NCBI GenBank assembly: GCA_025935615.1
Contig: JAICUY010000005.1
Span: 1 to 44,066 of the forward strand
DNA from: Steroidobacteraceae bacterium
Lineage (GTDB): Bacteria > Chloroflexota > Limnocylindria > QHBO01
Direction of reading: 5' to 3'
Length of the DNA: 44,066 bases
Part shown: piece after piece, positions 27,418-34,967 of the stretch
Numbering within the stretch: position 1 is the stretch's first letter
Layout of the letters: the number at the start of each line of letters is the position of its first letter
Program-made: the position numbers and the translations under genes
The notes under the pieces: model-generated
Seen by the model: the letters and a program-made list of their open reading frames with translations, nothing else
The model's database searches: none
What the model was told of the DNA's origin: nothing

Positions 27418-28188
27418 TCAGCGTGCGGTCCAGCCGCCGTCGACGTACACCTCGGAGCCAGTCATGTAGGACGCCGCATCGCTGGCCAGGAACGCGATCA
27501 CCTCGCCCACTTCCTCCGGACGCCCCCATCGGCGCATGGGCGTGGACTGGATGATCTCGTTCTCCGCCGGCGTTCCCTTCAGTTCTGCCACGAGCGGCGT
27601 GTCGATGAAGCCGGGATGCACCGAGTTCACGCGGATGCCTTCCGTGGCGTAACGGATGGCGGCGTTTTTCGTCATCAGCCGCACCGCTCCCTTGGTGGCG
27701 TGGTACGCGACCGACGCGCCGAAGCCACCGACCGCGCCGAAGATGGAGCTCAGGTTGACGACCGAGCCGCCGCCGGCCTCGCGCATGCGCGGGATGGCGA
27801 CCTTCATACCGAGCCAGACGCCTTCCTGGTTGATGGAGATGGTGCGGTCCCAGGTCTCGACGGTCTCGGACTCAACGTCGGCCATCGAACCGATGCCGGC
27901 ATTGTTGACCAGGACGTCGAGCCTTCCCAGCTCGCGCACCGTACGGTCGACGACCTGCAGCCACTGCTGTTCGTCGGTGACGTCGAGGTGCGCGTAGCGG
28001 ACGTTGGCGCCCTCCGCGCACAGCTCCCGCACCAGCGCCTCGCCTTCGTCGTCCAGGACGTCGGTCGCGACGACCGATGCACCGGCCTCGCCGAGCGAGC
28101 GTACCGCCGCGGCACCGATCCCCCGGGCCGCGCCGGTGACGATTGCCACCTTGTCGCGCAGCGAATCATTGACCTTCGAGCCGTTCAT
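27418..28188 (-). CDS. SDR-family NAD(P)-dependent oxidoreductase
   Basis: 256 aa. Classical short-chain dehydrogenase features: cofactor motif TGAARGIG, LDVTDEQQW, NNAGIG, the catalytic Ser in NLSSIFG, YHATK (Tyr-x-x-x-Lys) and PGFIDTP. The C-terminal MTGSEVYVDGGWTAR is typical. Asp near position 43 after strand 2 (VATDVLDD) suggests NAD rather than NADP. AGGAGG lies 7 bases upstream of the ATG, which overlaps the flavodoxin stop (ATGA). It resembles cyclopentanol or 3-alpha-hydroxysteroid dehydrogenases; the real alcohol substrate is unknown. Confidence 0.9.
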   Translation of the reverse strand: MNGSKVNDSLRDKVAIVTGAARGIGAAAVRSLGEAGASVVATDVLDDEGEALVRELCAEGANVRYAHLDVTDEQQWLQVVDRTVRELGRLDVLVNNAGIGSMADVESETVETWDRTISINQEGVWLGMKVAIPRMREAGGGSVVNLSSIFGAVGGFGASVAYHATKGAVRLMTKNAAIRYATEGIRVNSVHPGFIDTPLVAELKGTPAENEIIQSTPMRRWGRPEEVGEVIAFLASDAASYMTGSEVYVDGGWTAR

Positions 28189-28640
28189 CTTCGGCCTCCT
28201 GTCGCCGATTGCAGGGTCAGGGCCCAGCGCCGGGCGCGTTCCAGCTCACCGGGAAGCAGCTCCGGCTTGGTGCTGACGATAAAGCTCTCGGGATTCACCA
28301 CCTGCGCCGCTCCGGCCCTCCGGAGCCCTGCCGCGATCACCCCGGCGGCCGATCCGGACAGCCACTTCGGCCATCGCAGCCGCGTGTCGAAGGTTGCGAA
28401 GCGCGTCCCGGCCAGCTGCTCGCCGGCGATGCGTGGCAGGAGCGCCTTGATCTCGGTGGTCGCTCCGTGTCCCTCGGTTGGCCCGCCGACCACCAGCAGG
28501 TCGATGTCGTTGGGCAATGTCGCAACCTCATCCGCGTGCACCAGGTCCGCTCGACCATAGCTAGCCAGCGCGTCAGCGATTACCTGCGCGACCCTTGCCG
28601 TGTTACCGGCGTGCGATGAATAGATCACGTAACTGTTCAT
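28185..28640 (-). CDS. Flavodoxin-like protein
   Basis: 151 aa. The N-terminal YVIYSSHAGNTARVAQVIADAL is a flavodoxin phosphate loop, and LLVVGGPTEGHGA fits the FMN ribityl and isoalloxazine loops. A central Trp (RWPKWLSG) may stack on the flavin. It probably carries electrons or senses redox state in the cytoplasm. The start ATG at 28640 is preceded by TAGGAA then six bases, which could act as a weak SD or a leaderless -10 box. It is coupled to the SDR gene by ATGA. Confidence 0.82.
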   Translation of the reverse strand: MNSYVIYSSHAGNTARVAQVIADALASYGRADLVHADEVATLPNDIDLLVVGGPTEGHGATTEIKALLPRIAGEQLAGTRFATFDTRLRWPKWLSGSAAGVIAAGLRRAGAAQVVNPESFIVSTKPELLPGELERARRWALTLQSATGGRR

Positions 28641-28911
28641 CTGTCGTTCCTATCGGTCGACGTGCACGGTTGCCATGCCGTCCTCTTTTTTGGTATCGGC
28701 CTCAGCCTCGCGCCGGGCGGGAGCCGGTACGAGTGCCGGGCGTCGTCGATTTGGCGGGCCGTTCGGCTCGTCCCGGCCGCCGTGCCTCGCGGTCGGCATC
28801 GGGCCGCTTGCCGCACCGCAACAGGCCGAATGGCCCTGCCCGGCGCCGTGGCAGTCGCCCATCGTTGAGGCACGTTCCGCAACGCGAACGACGACGAAAG
28901 GAGGTCCAGCA
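28641..28911. other. 271-base divergent intergenic region
   Basis: This lies between the divergent flavodoxin and CBS genes. Short open frames in it lack start signals. It contains a T-run (28684-28691, TCTTTTTT) and a short inverted repeat CGTTC-N8-GAACG (28873-28890) just upstream of the CBS gene ribosome-binding site, which may be an operator. I see no RNA gene or terminator. Confidence 0.45.
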
Positions 28912-29325
28912 GTGCTGGCCGCAACCCAGCTCTCGGTCGCCGATCTGATGACCTTCGGGGCCATCGTGGTCGGAGAGCACGACCCGGTCGATCACGTCAA
29001 GGAGGTGCTGCGTGAGCAGCGCATCTCAGGCGTTCCGGTCATCAACGAGGACGGAGTACTGGTCGGCGTCTTCAGCCAGACCGATGCGCTCCACCTCGAG
29101 CAGCCGCACGTGTCGGAGGTGATCCGGCATCGGACCTCGCCACTGCGAGTCGGCGAGGTCATGAGCCGCCCGCCGGTCATCGTCAGCAGCTTCGCGTCGA
29201 TCGAGGACGCTGCGCGACTGATGGTCACCAACGACGTGCACCGTGTGGTCGCCGTCGACGACGCGGGGCATCCGATCGGCGTCCTGGCAGCCATGGATTT
29301 CGTGCGGCTGGCCGCCGGCATCTGA
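28912..29325 (+). CDS. CBS-domain pair protein
   Basis: 137 aa from GTG 28912, chosen by AAAGGAGG at 28897-28904. Two CBS motifs form one Bateman module: DHVKEVLREQRISGVPVINE with GVFSQTDAL, and DAARLMVTNDVHRVVAVDD with GVLAAMDFVRL. Such modules bind adenine nucleotides (AMP, ATP or NADH) and gate partner proteins. There is no catalytic domain, so it should act in trans. The following flavodoxin and VKOR-DsbA genes are on the same strand with 20- and 8-base gaps, so the three probably form an operon. Confidence 0.9.
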   Translation: MLAATQLSVADLMTFGAIVVGEHDPVDHVKEVLREQRISGVPVINEDGVLVGVFSQTDALHLEQPHVSEVIRHRTSPLRVGEVMSRPPVIVSSFASIEDAARLMVTNDVHRVVAVDDAGHPIGVLAAMDFVRLAAGI

Positions 29326-29345
29326 GCGCACGCGAGGTACCAACC

Positions 29346-29849
29346 ATGAACGTCCTCATCACGGTCGCGTCGAAGCACGGCGCGACGGCCGAGATCGGCG
29401 AGGCGCTCGGGGCGCATCTCCACGAGCGCGGCCTGGACGTGACCGTCGTTCCGCCGGAGGCGGTCGACGGCGTCACCTCCTATAACGCGGTCATCATTGG
29501 CAGTGCTGTCTATGCCGGCCACTGGCGGCAGGAGGCACTCGAGTTCGCGCGTCGAGAGGCAGCGGTCCTGCGGAGCCGGCCAGTGTGGCTGTTCTCGAGC
29601 GGACCGCTTGGCTCGCCGTCCGTTCCGGCGGGCGATCCGGTGGATGTCGCCGACGTCATGGCCCACACCGGCGCCCGCGAGCACCGCGTCTTTGCCGGCG
29701 AGCTGGAGCGCGACCGGCTCGGGTTCGGCGAACGGGCAATCGTCGGGATGGTGCGAGCGCCATACGGCGACTTCCGCGACTGGCGATCCATCGGCGACTG
29801 GGCCGATGCGATCGCTTCGCAACTCCTGCAGCCGGCCGCGGCTGGCTGA
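29346..29849 (+). CDS. Flavodoxin-domain protein (HemG/flavodoxin_5-like)
   Basis: 167 aa. VLITVASKHGATAEIGEALGAHL is the FMN phosphate loop and IIGSAVYAGHWRQEALEF is characteristic of the menaquinone-dependent protoporphyrinogen oxidase/flavodoxin_5 group. FSSGPLG and GMVRAPYGDFRDW occur later. Many such proteins outside Enterobacteria are general redox partners, so a haem role is not claimed. It lies between the CBS and VKOR-DsbA genes, consistent with a redox operon. Confidence 0.84.
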   Translation: MNVLITVASKHGATAEIGEALGAHLHERGLDVTVVPPEAVDGVTSYNAVIIGSAVYAGHWRQEALEFARREAAVLRSRPVWLFSSGPLGSPSVPAGDPVDVADVMAHTGAREHRVFAGELERDRLGFGERAIVGMVRAPYGDFRDWRSIGDWADAIASQLLQPAAAG

Positions 29850-29857
29850 CCCGCCGA

Positions 29858-30958
29858 ATGTCCTGGCGCCTCGCGCTCATCGGCGGCCTGCTGGGCGCCT
29901 TTGCATCGGCCTACCTGCTGGTCGACTACCTGGGCGGAGACTCGATCTGCCTCACCGGGAGCGGGTGTGACGAGGTCCGCGCCAGCGCCTTCGCCTATCC
30001 GCTCGGCATCCCGATGCCGGCGTTTGGCCTGGTCTTCTACCTGGTCGCCATCGGCCTCCTGCTCGCGGCGGGCTACCGGTCCTCGCTGGCCGGCTTCCCG
30101 CTTCGGCTGCTGACCGTCGCCTGGGCGACGACGGGACTGCTGATCAGCGCTGCGCTGACCGGCATCGAGGTGTTCGTCATCGGATCACTGTGCGGCTGGT
30201 GCCTGCTGTCCGCCGCTGCCAGCGTCCTGCTTGCCGTGGGCGCGCTGCGCGCCAGGCCCGTGATCGGTGCGGAGCCGGCCGCGCGCACGGCGCAGGCACG
30301 ACGGCGGGCAGCCGCGTCGCTCGCCCAGGAGCGGCAACGGCGCACGTGGTTCACGGTGACCGGCGGCAGCGTGCTCGGGCTTGCGCTGGTCGTGCTGCTG
30401 GCGATTCCATCCCTGGGAATCGCCTCACCGAGTAGGCCGCCGGCAACGGTCGTGGGACGCGCCTCGCTGGGCAGCGGGCCCGAGCTTGTCGTCTTCTCCG
30501 ACTTCCAATGCCCTGCCTGCGCACGCGTGGCACCCATCCTCGAGCAGCTCGCCAACGAGGGCAGCGCGACCGTCGTGTATCGCTACTTCCCGCTCAACCA
30601 GATCCATGCAAATGCCGACGCGGCGGCGCGGGCGGCTGAAGCGGCACGTCAGCAGGGACGCTTCTGGGATCTCCACGACCGGCTGTTCGCGACGCAGGCG
30701 AGTTGGTCGGATCTGCCTCCCGGGCAGGCGTCGGCGTACTTCGAGCAGCTGGCGCGCGAGGCCGGCATGGATATCGCGACCTGGCGCAGCGACCTGACAC
30801 GCGCCGGCGAAATCGTCTCCGCCGACGCGTCCGAGGCCCAGCGCATGAAGCTGCCGGGGACGCCCTCGATCTTCATCAGCGGCGCGCTGTATCGCGGCAG
30901 CACATCACTGGACGGGCTGCGCGCAGCGCTCGCCGCAGCGGGGCGTCAGGGAACATAA
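29858..30958 (+). CDS. VKOR-DsbA fusion, disulfide-forming enzyme
   Basis: 366 aa. Residues 1-135 form a four- or five-helix vitamin K epoxide reductase domain with the loop pair Cys31/Cys37 (SICLTGSGCDE) and the quinone-site pair CGWC (111-114). A charged linker and a transmembrane helix (about 162-188) lead to a DsbA-type thioredoxin domain with CPAC (217-220) and the cis-Pro motif LPGTPSIFI. The enzyme should oxidise thiols outside the membrane and pass electrons to quinone. Fusions of this kind are known in cyanobacteria and Actinobacteria. The domain order makes a self-contained unit with no separate DsbB. Confidence 0.92.
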   Translation: MSWRLALIGGLLGAFASAYLLVDYLGGDSICLTGSGCDEVRASAFAYPLGIPMPAFGLVFYLVAIGLLLAAGYRSSLAGFPLRLLTVAWATTGLLISAALTGIEVFVIGSLCGWCLLSAAASVLLAVGALRARPVIGAEPAARTAQARRRAAASLAQERQRRTWFTVTGGSVLGLALVVLLAIPSLGIASPSRPPATVVGRASLGSGPELVVFSDFQCPACARVAPILEQLANEGSATVVYRYFPLNQIHANADAAARAAEAARQQGRFWDLHDRLFATQASWSDLPPGQASAYFEQLAREAGMDIATWRSDLTRAGEIVSADASEAQRMKLPGTPSIFISGALYRGSTSLDGLRAALAAAGRQGT

Positions 30959-31356
30959 CCGCGCGGGCGCGGATCGTCGAGCACGCCGCATTCTGGGCAG
31001 GCGGTCGCCAGAAACTTGAACCACTCGACAAGCGCGGACGCGCTCGGCAGACGATCCGCCTCCGCGGCCTCGACCGTCTCGAAAACCTGGCCGTAGCGAT
31101 CGATCACCAGCAGCCGATGGAGGGGATCACCGTCGGGCGGAAGCAGGGCGACCCGCCCGCTCCACGCCGAAAACTCCTCCCGTTCCTGGGTAAGCCCCTC
31201 GAGGTACTTCGTCGTATCGCCGCGACCGGGAAGCAGGAGGGCAGTGGCATCGAGACGGCGCAAAGGCCCTCCCGGCACGATCCGCTCCGGCAGCAGGTCA
31301 CCGACCTGCGCGCTCCGAGGCGACGTGCGCTCAACCATCGCTGCAGACGTCGACAC
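30946..31356 (-). CDS. Thioredoxin-fold (redoxin-like) protein
   Basis: 136 aa from GTG 31356; an ATG at 31338 is an alternative. LLLPGRGDTTKYLEGLTQEREEFSAWSGRVALL, then LLVIDRYGQVFETVE, follows a peroxiredoxin/thioredoxin fold. The Cys pair is near the C terminus (ATACPECGVLDDP) rather than after strand 1, so the usual peroxidatic Cys is missing. I recall similar CPECG proteins in Chloroflexota and Actinobacteria. It converges on VKOR-DsbA with a 13-base overlap. A redox role is inferred. Confidence 0.68.
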   Translation of the reverse strand: MSTSAAMVERTSPRSAQVGDLLPERIVPGGPLRRLDATALLLPGRGDTTKYLEGLTQEREEFSAWSGRVALLPPDGDPLHRLLVIDRYGQVFETVEAAEADRLPSASALVEWFKFLATACPECGVLDDPRPRGYVP

Positions 31357-31368
31357 GATCCCGAGACC

Positions 31369-31848
31369 TCATGGCCGCCGGCCGCACGCAGCCGTGGCGG
31401 AGCTATGCATCACCATGACGGGGACTGCTCCCCGCCTGATCAGCGGCGCGCAAAGGCAAGGGTGAGCCATCGCTCCTTGCCATTGGTCGTCGGCGACGAG
31501 GATGCCGGTCGCTTCGACATCCGACGCCTGATGGAGGATGGCGTCGACCGGATCACCCGATGCCAGGTGAGCCTCCACCTGAACGCCGCGTCGATGGCCC
31601 TCCTCTTCGATCTCGTCGATCTCCGTGCGCAGTCGCTCGTCGCCCCCGTGCGGCTGGCTGCTGATCGCGAGAACGATCACCACGGCGCCCGATTCCGCGG
31701 CAAGGTCGAATGCTCGAGCCTGAACGCGACGCGATGCGTCGCTGAAATCGGTGGCGATCAAGACCCGCTGCCCGAGATCATCCGTGCTGCGGCGACAAGG
31801 GTGCGGCAGCCCAGCTTCCTGAACCCAGGTCTCCTGCACGTGCTCCAT
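31369..31848 (-). CDS. Atypical UspA-like protein
   Basis: 159 aa from the ATG at 31848 (GGAGG 10 bases upstream); an ATG at 31869 is possible. The Usp fold begins RVLIATDFSDASRRVQARAFDLAAESGAVV and ends LIRRGAVPVMVMHSS. The nucleotide loop is not the G-2X-G-9X-G type (VADDQWQGAMAHPCLCAPLI), so ATP binding is doubtful. Three Cys residues lie in the C-terminal part. The gene is between P450 and the redoxin on the same strand, so it may belong to the nitrogen-oxide arm. Confidence 0.7.
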   Translation of the reverse strand: MEHVQETWVQEAGLPHPCRRSTDDLGQRVLIATDFSDASRRVQARAFDLAAESGAVVIVLAISSQPHGGDERLRTEIDEIEEEGHRRGVQVEAHLASGDPVDAILHQASDVEATGILVADDQWQGAMAHPCLCAPLIRRGAVPVMVMHSSATAACGRRP

Positions 31849-31883
31849 TCGTAGCTCGCCTCCATCCATGTGTGGCAGCCGGC

Positions 31884-33011
31884 TCAGCTGAGCCTCAGCC
31901 TGAATGAGGCGAGGCCGTCGCTGGGATACACCGACCGGCGCACCTCTCCACTGACGGAGAAGCTGCGTGTGCGCCCCAGCAGCTCCTCGAGCGCGATCCG
32001 CATCTCGAGACGGGCCAAGGGCGCGCCAAGGCAGACGTGAATGCCGTGGCCCCACACCAAGCCGTCGTCGCTCTGCCGGTTGATGCGTACCTCTTGCGCA
32101 TGATCGAAGGCATCCGGATCGCGATTGGCAGCGATCCACATCAGGCTCACGCTGGCGCCAGCGGGGATGCGACGACCGCCGATCTCCACCTCGCGGGTCG
32201 TGGTTCGACGATTTGCCACCAGCGGGTCGTCCACACGCAGAATCTCCTCGACCGCGGCGGGGATCATCGATGGATCGTTGCGCAGCCTGTCCTGCAGGTC
32301 CGGGTGTTCGGCGAGGTGCAGCGCGAGGAGGCTGATACCACCCGCAACCGTTCCCTCGCCCGCCACCCAGTTGCGCAGGATGCTGATGATCTGCTCATCG
32401 TCGAGTCTGTCGCCGTCGACCGAGGTCTCGAGCAATGCATCGGTCACATCGTCATGCCCTGCGGCACGGTGCTGGTCGAGGTTCGCGGATACATGCTCGG
32501 AAAGGAGTCCCGCAAGCGCGCGCCCCGCGGCCGGGTCCCGATTGAAGGCCGCCTGCTGGTTGCCATGCGTCCACCCGCCGAGGCATTCCCACTGCTGTTC
32601 TGACCAGCCCAGGAAGGCGCACAGCGTCCTCAGGGTGAACGGAGTGGCAAAGGACTCCATCAGCTCGGCGTCGCCCGCCGCAAGCATCGGCGCCAGCAGG
32701 TCGATGGCGATCTCGCGGCTCCGAGGCTCGAGTGCCGCCATCGCGTCGTCGCTGAAATGCGACGTGAGGGCTGCTCTGAACCGACCGTGCGCCGGTGGGT
32801 CCATCCCGCTCGGGATGGCGAGGTGTCGCGATGCGCTGCTGTACGTCGCGGGATCGTGCACCGCGCCCATGACGTCCGCGTGGCGAAACAGTGACCAGCC
32901 CATGAACTCGCTGTATGCAACCGGACAGGTCTCTCGCATCTCGTCGTACGCGCGACGCTGATCAACGAGCACAGATGCAGCACGGGGATCCCAGTCGTCC
33001 CGCTGGGTCAT
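31884..33011 (-). CDS. Cytochrome P450 with a non-canonical I-helix
   Basis: 375 aa. The heme-ligand loop is WGHGIHVCLG with Cys327, the ExxR pair is Glu256-Arg259, and NRRTTTREVEIGGRRIPAG and ANRDPDAF are present. The I-helix is AGEGT (217-221): Thr is kept but the usual acid before it is Gly. That pair normally delivers protons for O2 activation, and fungal P450 nitric oxide reductase also lacks the acid there. I recall this P450 subfamily (RNW...G...T, PLVANRR) without a known substrate. The ATG overlaps the stop of the 66-aa gene; hemerythrin and DUF2249 genes lie upstream on the same strand. NO chemistry is a hypothesis. Confidence 0.9.
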   Translation of the reverse strand: MTQRDDWDPRAASVLVDQRRAYDEMRETCPVAYSEFMGWSLFRHADVMGAVHDPATYSSASRHLAIPSGMDPPAHGRFRAALTSHFSDDAMAALEPRSREIAIDLLAPMLAAGDAELMESFATPFTLRTLCAFLGWSEQQWECLGGWTHGNQQAAFNRDPAAGRALAGLLSEHVSANLDQHRAAGHDDVTDALLETSVDGDRLDDEQIISILRNWVAGEGTVAGGISLLALHLAEHPDLQDRLRNDPSMIPAAVEEILRVDDPLVANRRTTTREVEIGGRRIPAGASVSLMWIAANRDPDAFDHAQEVRINRQSDDGLVWGHGIHVCLGAPLARLEMRIALEELLGRTRSFSVSGEVRRSVYPSDGLASFRLRLS

Positions 33012-33211
33012 CACAGCAGCTCGATGAACAGTTCGGCGATGATGTCTCGGCAGTCATCCCGCGGCGCATCGTCGGAAGCGTCGACCCCGCACATCTCCAG
33101 GCGCGGAGCTCTCGGCAGCGCGCCGACCGGGCCGCCTGTCGTCTCGGGCGGGACGGTGGCGAAGCCTTCGGACGCCGACTCGAGCCTCAGCACCACCAGC
33201 GGTGCGTTCAC
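33011..33211 (-). CDS. 66-aa protein between the DUF2249 gene and P450
   Basis: The GTG at 33211 overlaps the stop of the DUF2249 gene (GTGA) and its TGA overlaps the P450 start, so the three reading frames are chained. The protein begins APLVVLRLESASEG, has two Cys residues (EMCGVD and DDCRD) and ends in an acidic amphipathic helix (CRDIIAELFIELL). It resembles no family I know. The chained overlaps on both sides argue that it is real and works with its neighbours. Confidence 0.55.
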   Translation of the reverse strand: MNAPLVVLRLESASEGFATVPPETTGGPVGALPRAPRLEMCGVDASDDAPRDDCRDIIAELFIELL

Positions 33212-33738
33212 GACGCGGTCTCGGAGGCGCCGGCGACTGGTAGTTCATCGCCATCGAAGCGCTCCTCGACCTGATCGGCCGGAGCCGTGCGACCGATGCG
33301 CACGCGCCAGACCGTCGGTCCCTGCTCGAGGTACTCCCAGGCGAAGGTGCCGGCGTGCTCGGCAGCGAACTGGTAGTAGAGCGGCTTCGGATCGTGGTCG
33401 TTGACCAGGACGAAGGCGGTGTCCACCTCCAGCGCGTTGAACGCGTCGAAGATCATGGCGTGGCGCCGGATCGGCGGGTCGTTACGCACGTCGAGAACGA
33501 GATCGTCGGCCATGGCGGAACTCCTTTCAGCAAGCGCGGCCGCCTCGAGTCGCGCCAGGTGGTGCATCACGCCGTTCAGGCGCTCTGCGATTCGTGGTTC
33601 GTCGTGCCGCAGCGCGGCATAGCCCTTCGCGGCGATCCGGCTGGCGGCCACCGGTTCGCCCGACTCCCCCAGGCGGCGCAGCGCCGTCACCAGGGCGGTG
33701 GCGAGATCATCGATGGGCCGCGCAGTCGAAGGACGCAT
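33208..33738 (-). CDS. DUF2249 protein with an N-terminal helical extension
   Basis: 176 aa. Residues about 79-150 are the DUF2249 domain (LDVRNDPPIRRHAMIFDAF, LVNDHDPKPLYYQFAAE, WEYLEQGPTVWRVRI), a TusA-like fold found with hemerythrin and denitrification genes. The first 74 residues are helical and unassigned. An internal ATG (33513, MADDLVLDV) follows AAAGGAG by about 7 bases, so a second short product of only the DUF2249 domain is likely. The full-length ATG at 33738 has a weaker site. It lies between hemerythrin and the 66-aa gene. Confidence 0.85.
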   Translation of the reverse strand: MRPSTARPIDDLATALVTALRRLGESGEPVAASRIAAKGYAALRHDEPRIAERLNGVMHHLARLEAAALAERSSAMADDLVLDVRNDPPIRRHAMIFDAFNALEVDTAFVLVNDHDPKPLYYQFAAEHAGTFAWEYLEQGPTVWRVRIGRTAPADQVEERFDGDELPVAGASETAS

Positions 33739-33749
33739 GGGTCTGTGAC

Positions 33750-34205
33750 CTAACCCAACAGCTCGTGCATGCCGTCCAGCAGCTCGGCGAGGGAGACGGA
33801 AGGGTCGGCCTGCAGTGCAGGAATGAGGAGATCGTTCTCCTTGGCCAGGTGCGAGTCGAAGAGCGCCAGGATGGCGCTCGACAGCGCGACCGCCTGAATG
33901 GCGTCGCTGGCCTTGCGGAAGGCGTCGATGTGCGCGATCAGATTCACATGCTCGTCGCGCATGGCGCGAACGAGCAACGCAGCCGGACCGACGTCGGCAG
34001 CGGCATAGACCGTCCTCTCCTCCGCGGCGGCATGTGGCAGCAGCTCGTGGTCGAGGTAGTCGAGCACCGCCTGCTGCTGATCGAAGTGTCCCTGCCGCGC
34101 CTGGACGGCGGCGCCGAGTGCGGCGACTCCGCGTCGCAACGTGGTCGCCATCTCGCCGTGGTGCGCGCGGATCGCCTCCGCCGCCTGCGCGTTGTTCATG
34201 GTCAT
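33750..34205 (-). CDS. Hemerythrin-domain protein
   Basis: 151 aa from the ATG at 34205; an ATG at 34199 is also usable. Putative di-iron ligands are His and Glu in RAHHGEM, HELLPHAAAEE (HxxxE), DEHVNLIAH and SHLAKEND (HxxxE), the four-helix hemerythrin pattern. Bacterial proteins of this size bind O2 or NO, or repair NO-damaged iron centres (RIC/YtfE-like). It is the first gene of the arm DUF2249-66 aa-P450 and is divergent from the three-Cys regulator across a 93-base region with an inverted repeat. Confidence 0.85.
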   Translation of the reverse strand: MTMNNAQAAEAIRAHHGEMATTLRRGVAALGAAVQARQGHFDQQQAVLDYLDHELLPHAAAEERTVYAAADVGPAALLVRAMRDEHVNLIAHIDAFRKASDAIQAVALSSAILALFDSHLAKENDLLIPALQADPSVSLAELLDGMHELLG

Positions 34206-34258
34206 CGTCTCGGTGCTCCGTGGGGTCGGCGCGGCGCGGGGCCGTTGAGGGGACGCCG

Positions 34259-34300
34259 ACACTTGATATTTACGGCTACTTCCGTGCAAAATGCAAGTGT
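34259..34300. promoter_or_regulatory. Inverted-repeat operator between hemerythrin and the three-Cys regulator
   Basis: ACACTTG (34259-34265) and CAAGTGT (34294-34300) are perfect 7-bp arms 28 bases apart, with further partial symmetry inside (ATATTT facing AAAATG). The right arm overlaps the regulator's GTG start. A CAAAAT box (34287-34292) sits six bases before that GTG. The local AT content stands out in GC-rich DNA. This is a probable site for the adjacent HTH regulator to control both arms. Confidence 0.55.
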
Positions 34301-34967
34301 GAGATCCGATGCGCAGCGCTACCGCGTTCTGGCCGGCATCAGCCGGTCGCGATTGCTCGCCGTCCTCCATGCCAGCGATCGAGCGATGGCAATCGGCGAG
34401 CTGGCCGACGCCGTCGACCTGCACCCGAACACCGCCCGCGAACACCTCGACCAGTTGGTCGCCGCCGGTCTCGTCTCGCGCGCTACGGCGGCACCGGCGG
34501 GCCGAGGGCGCCCCGGACTGCGATACGCCGCCACGCCGTTGGGACGGGAGGACGATCCGCAGGCGTACCGAGCGCTGGCCTCGGTCCTGGCGACCGAGCT
34601 GGCGAGCCGTCCGGACGCGCGCGAGGCGGCAACCAACGCCGGCGAGCGGTGGGGCGCCGGTGCTGCGCGCATCGGGCCGGCGATGCAACCAGGTGCCGAC
34701 GCGGTCGACGGCCTGGTTGACCTGCTCGACGAGGCCGGCTTCAGTCCCCGGCGCTCGGCAGCCGACCCGCGGACGATCGAGCTGCACCGCTGTCCATTCG
34801 AATCGCTGGCGCGCGAGCGTGGCGACATCGTCTGCAACGTCCACCTCGGGCTGATGCGAGGCGCGCTGCGCGAGCTCGGTGCGCCGCTCGAGGCAGTCAG
34901 CCTCGAGCCGTTCGTCGCCTCCCAACTCTGCCTGGCCCACCTCGGACCGCGAGCCAATGACAGCTGA
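34299..34967 (+). CDS. HTH regulator with a three-cysteine, SufR-like C terminus
   Basis: 222 aa from GTG 34299. Residues about 6-80 form an ArsR-like winged helix (RLLAVLHASDRAMAIGELA, LHPNTAREHLDQLVAAGLV, wing GRPGLRYAATP). The C-terminal half has Cys165 in HRCPFESLA, Cys179 in DIVCNVHLGLMRG and Cys211 in QLCLAHL. Spacing C-x13-C is near that of SufR-type iron-sulfur repressors, so a cluster may sense NO, O2 or iron. It is divergent from hemerythrin and overlaps a MIP18 gene. Function is inferred from motif and context; the ligand is unknown. Confidence 0.82.
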   Translation: MRSDAQRYRVLAGISRSRLLAVLHASDRAMAIGELADAVDLHPNTAREHLDQLVAAGLVSRATAAPAGRGRPGLRYAATPLGREDDPQAYRALASVLATELASRPDAREAATNAGERWGAGAARIGPAMQPGADAVDGLVDLLDEAGFSPRRSAADPRTIELHRCPFESLARERGDIVCNVHLGLMRGALRELGAPLEAVSLEPFVASQLCLAHLGPRANDS

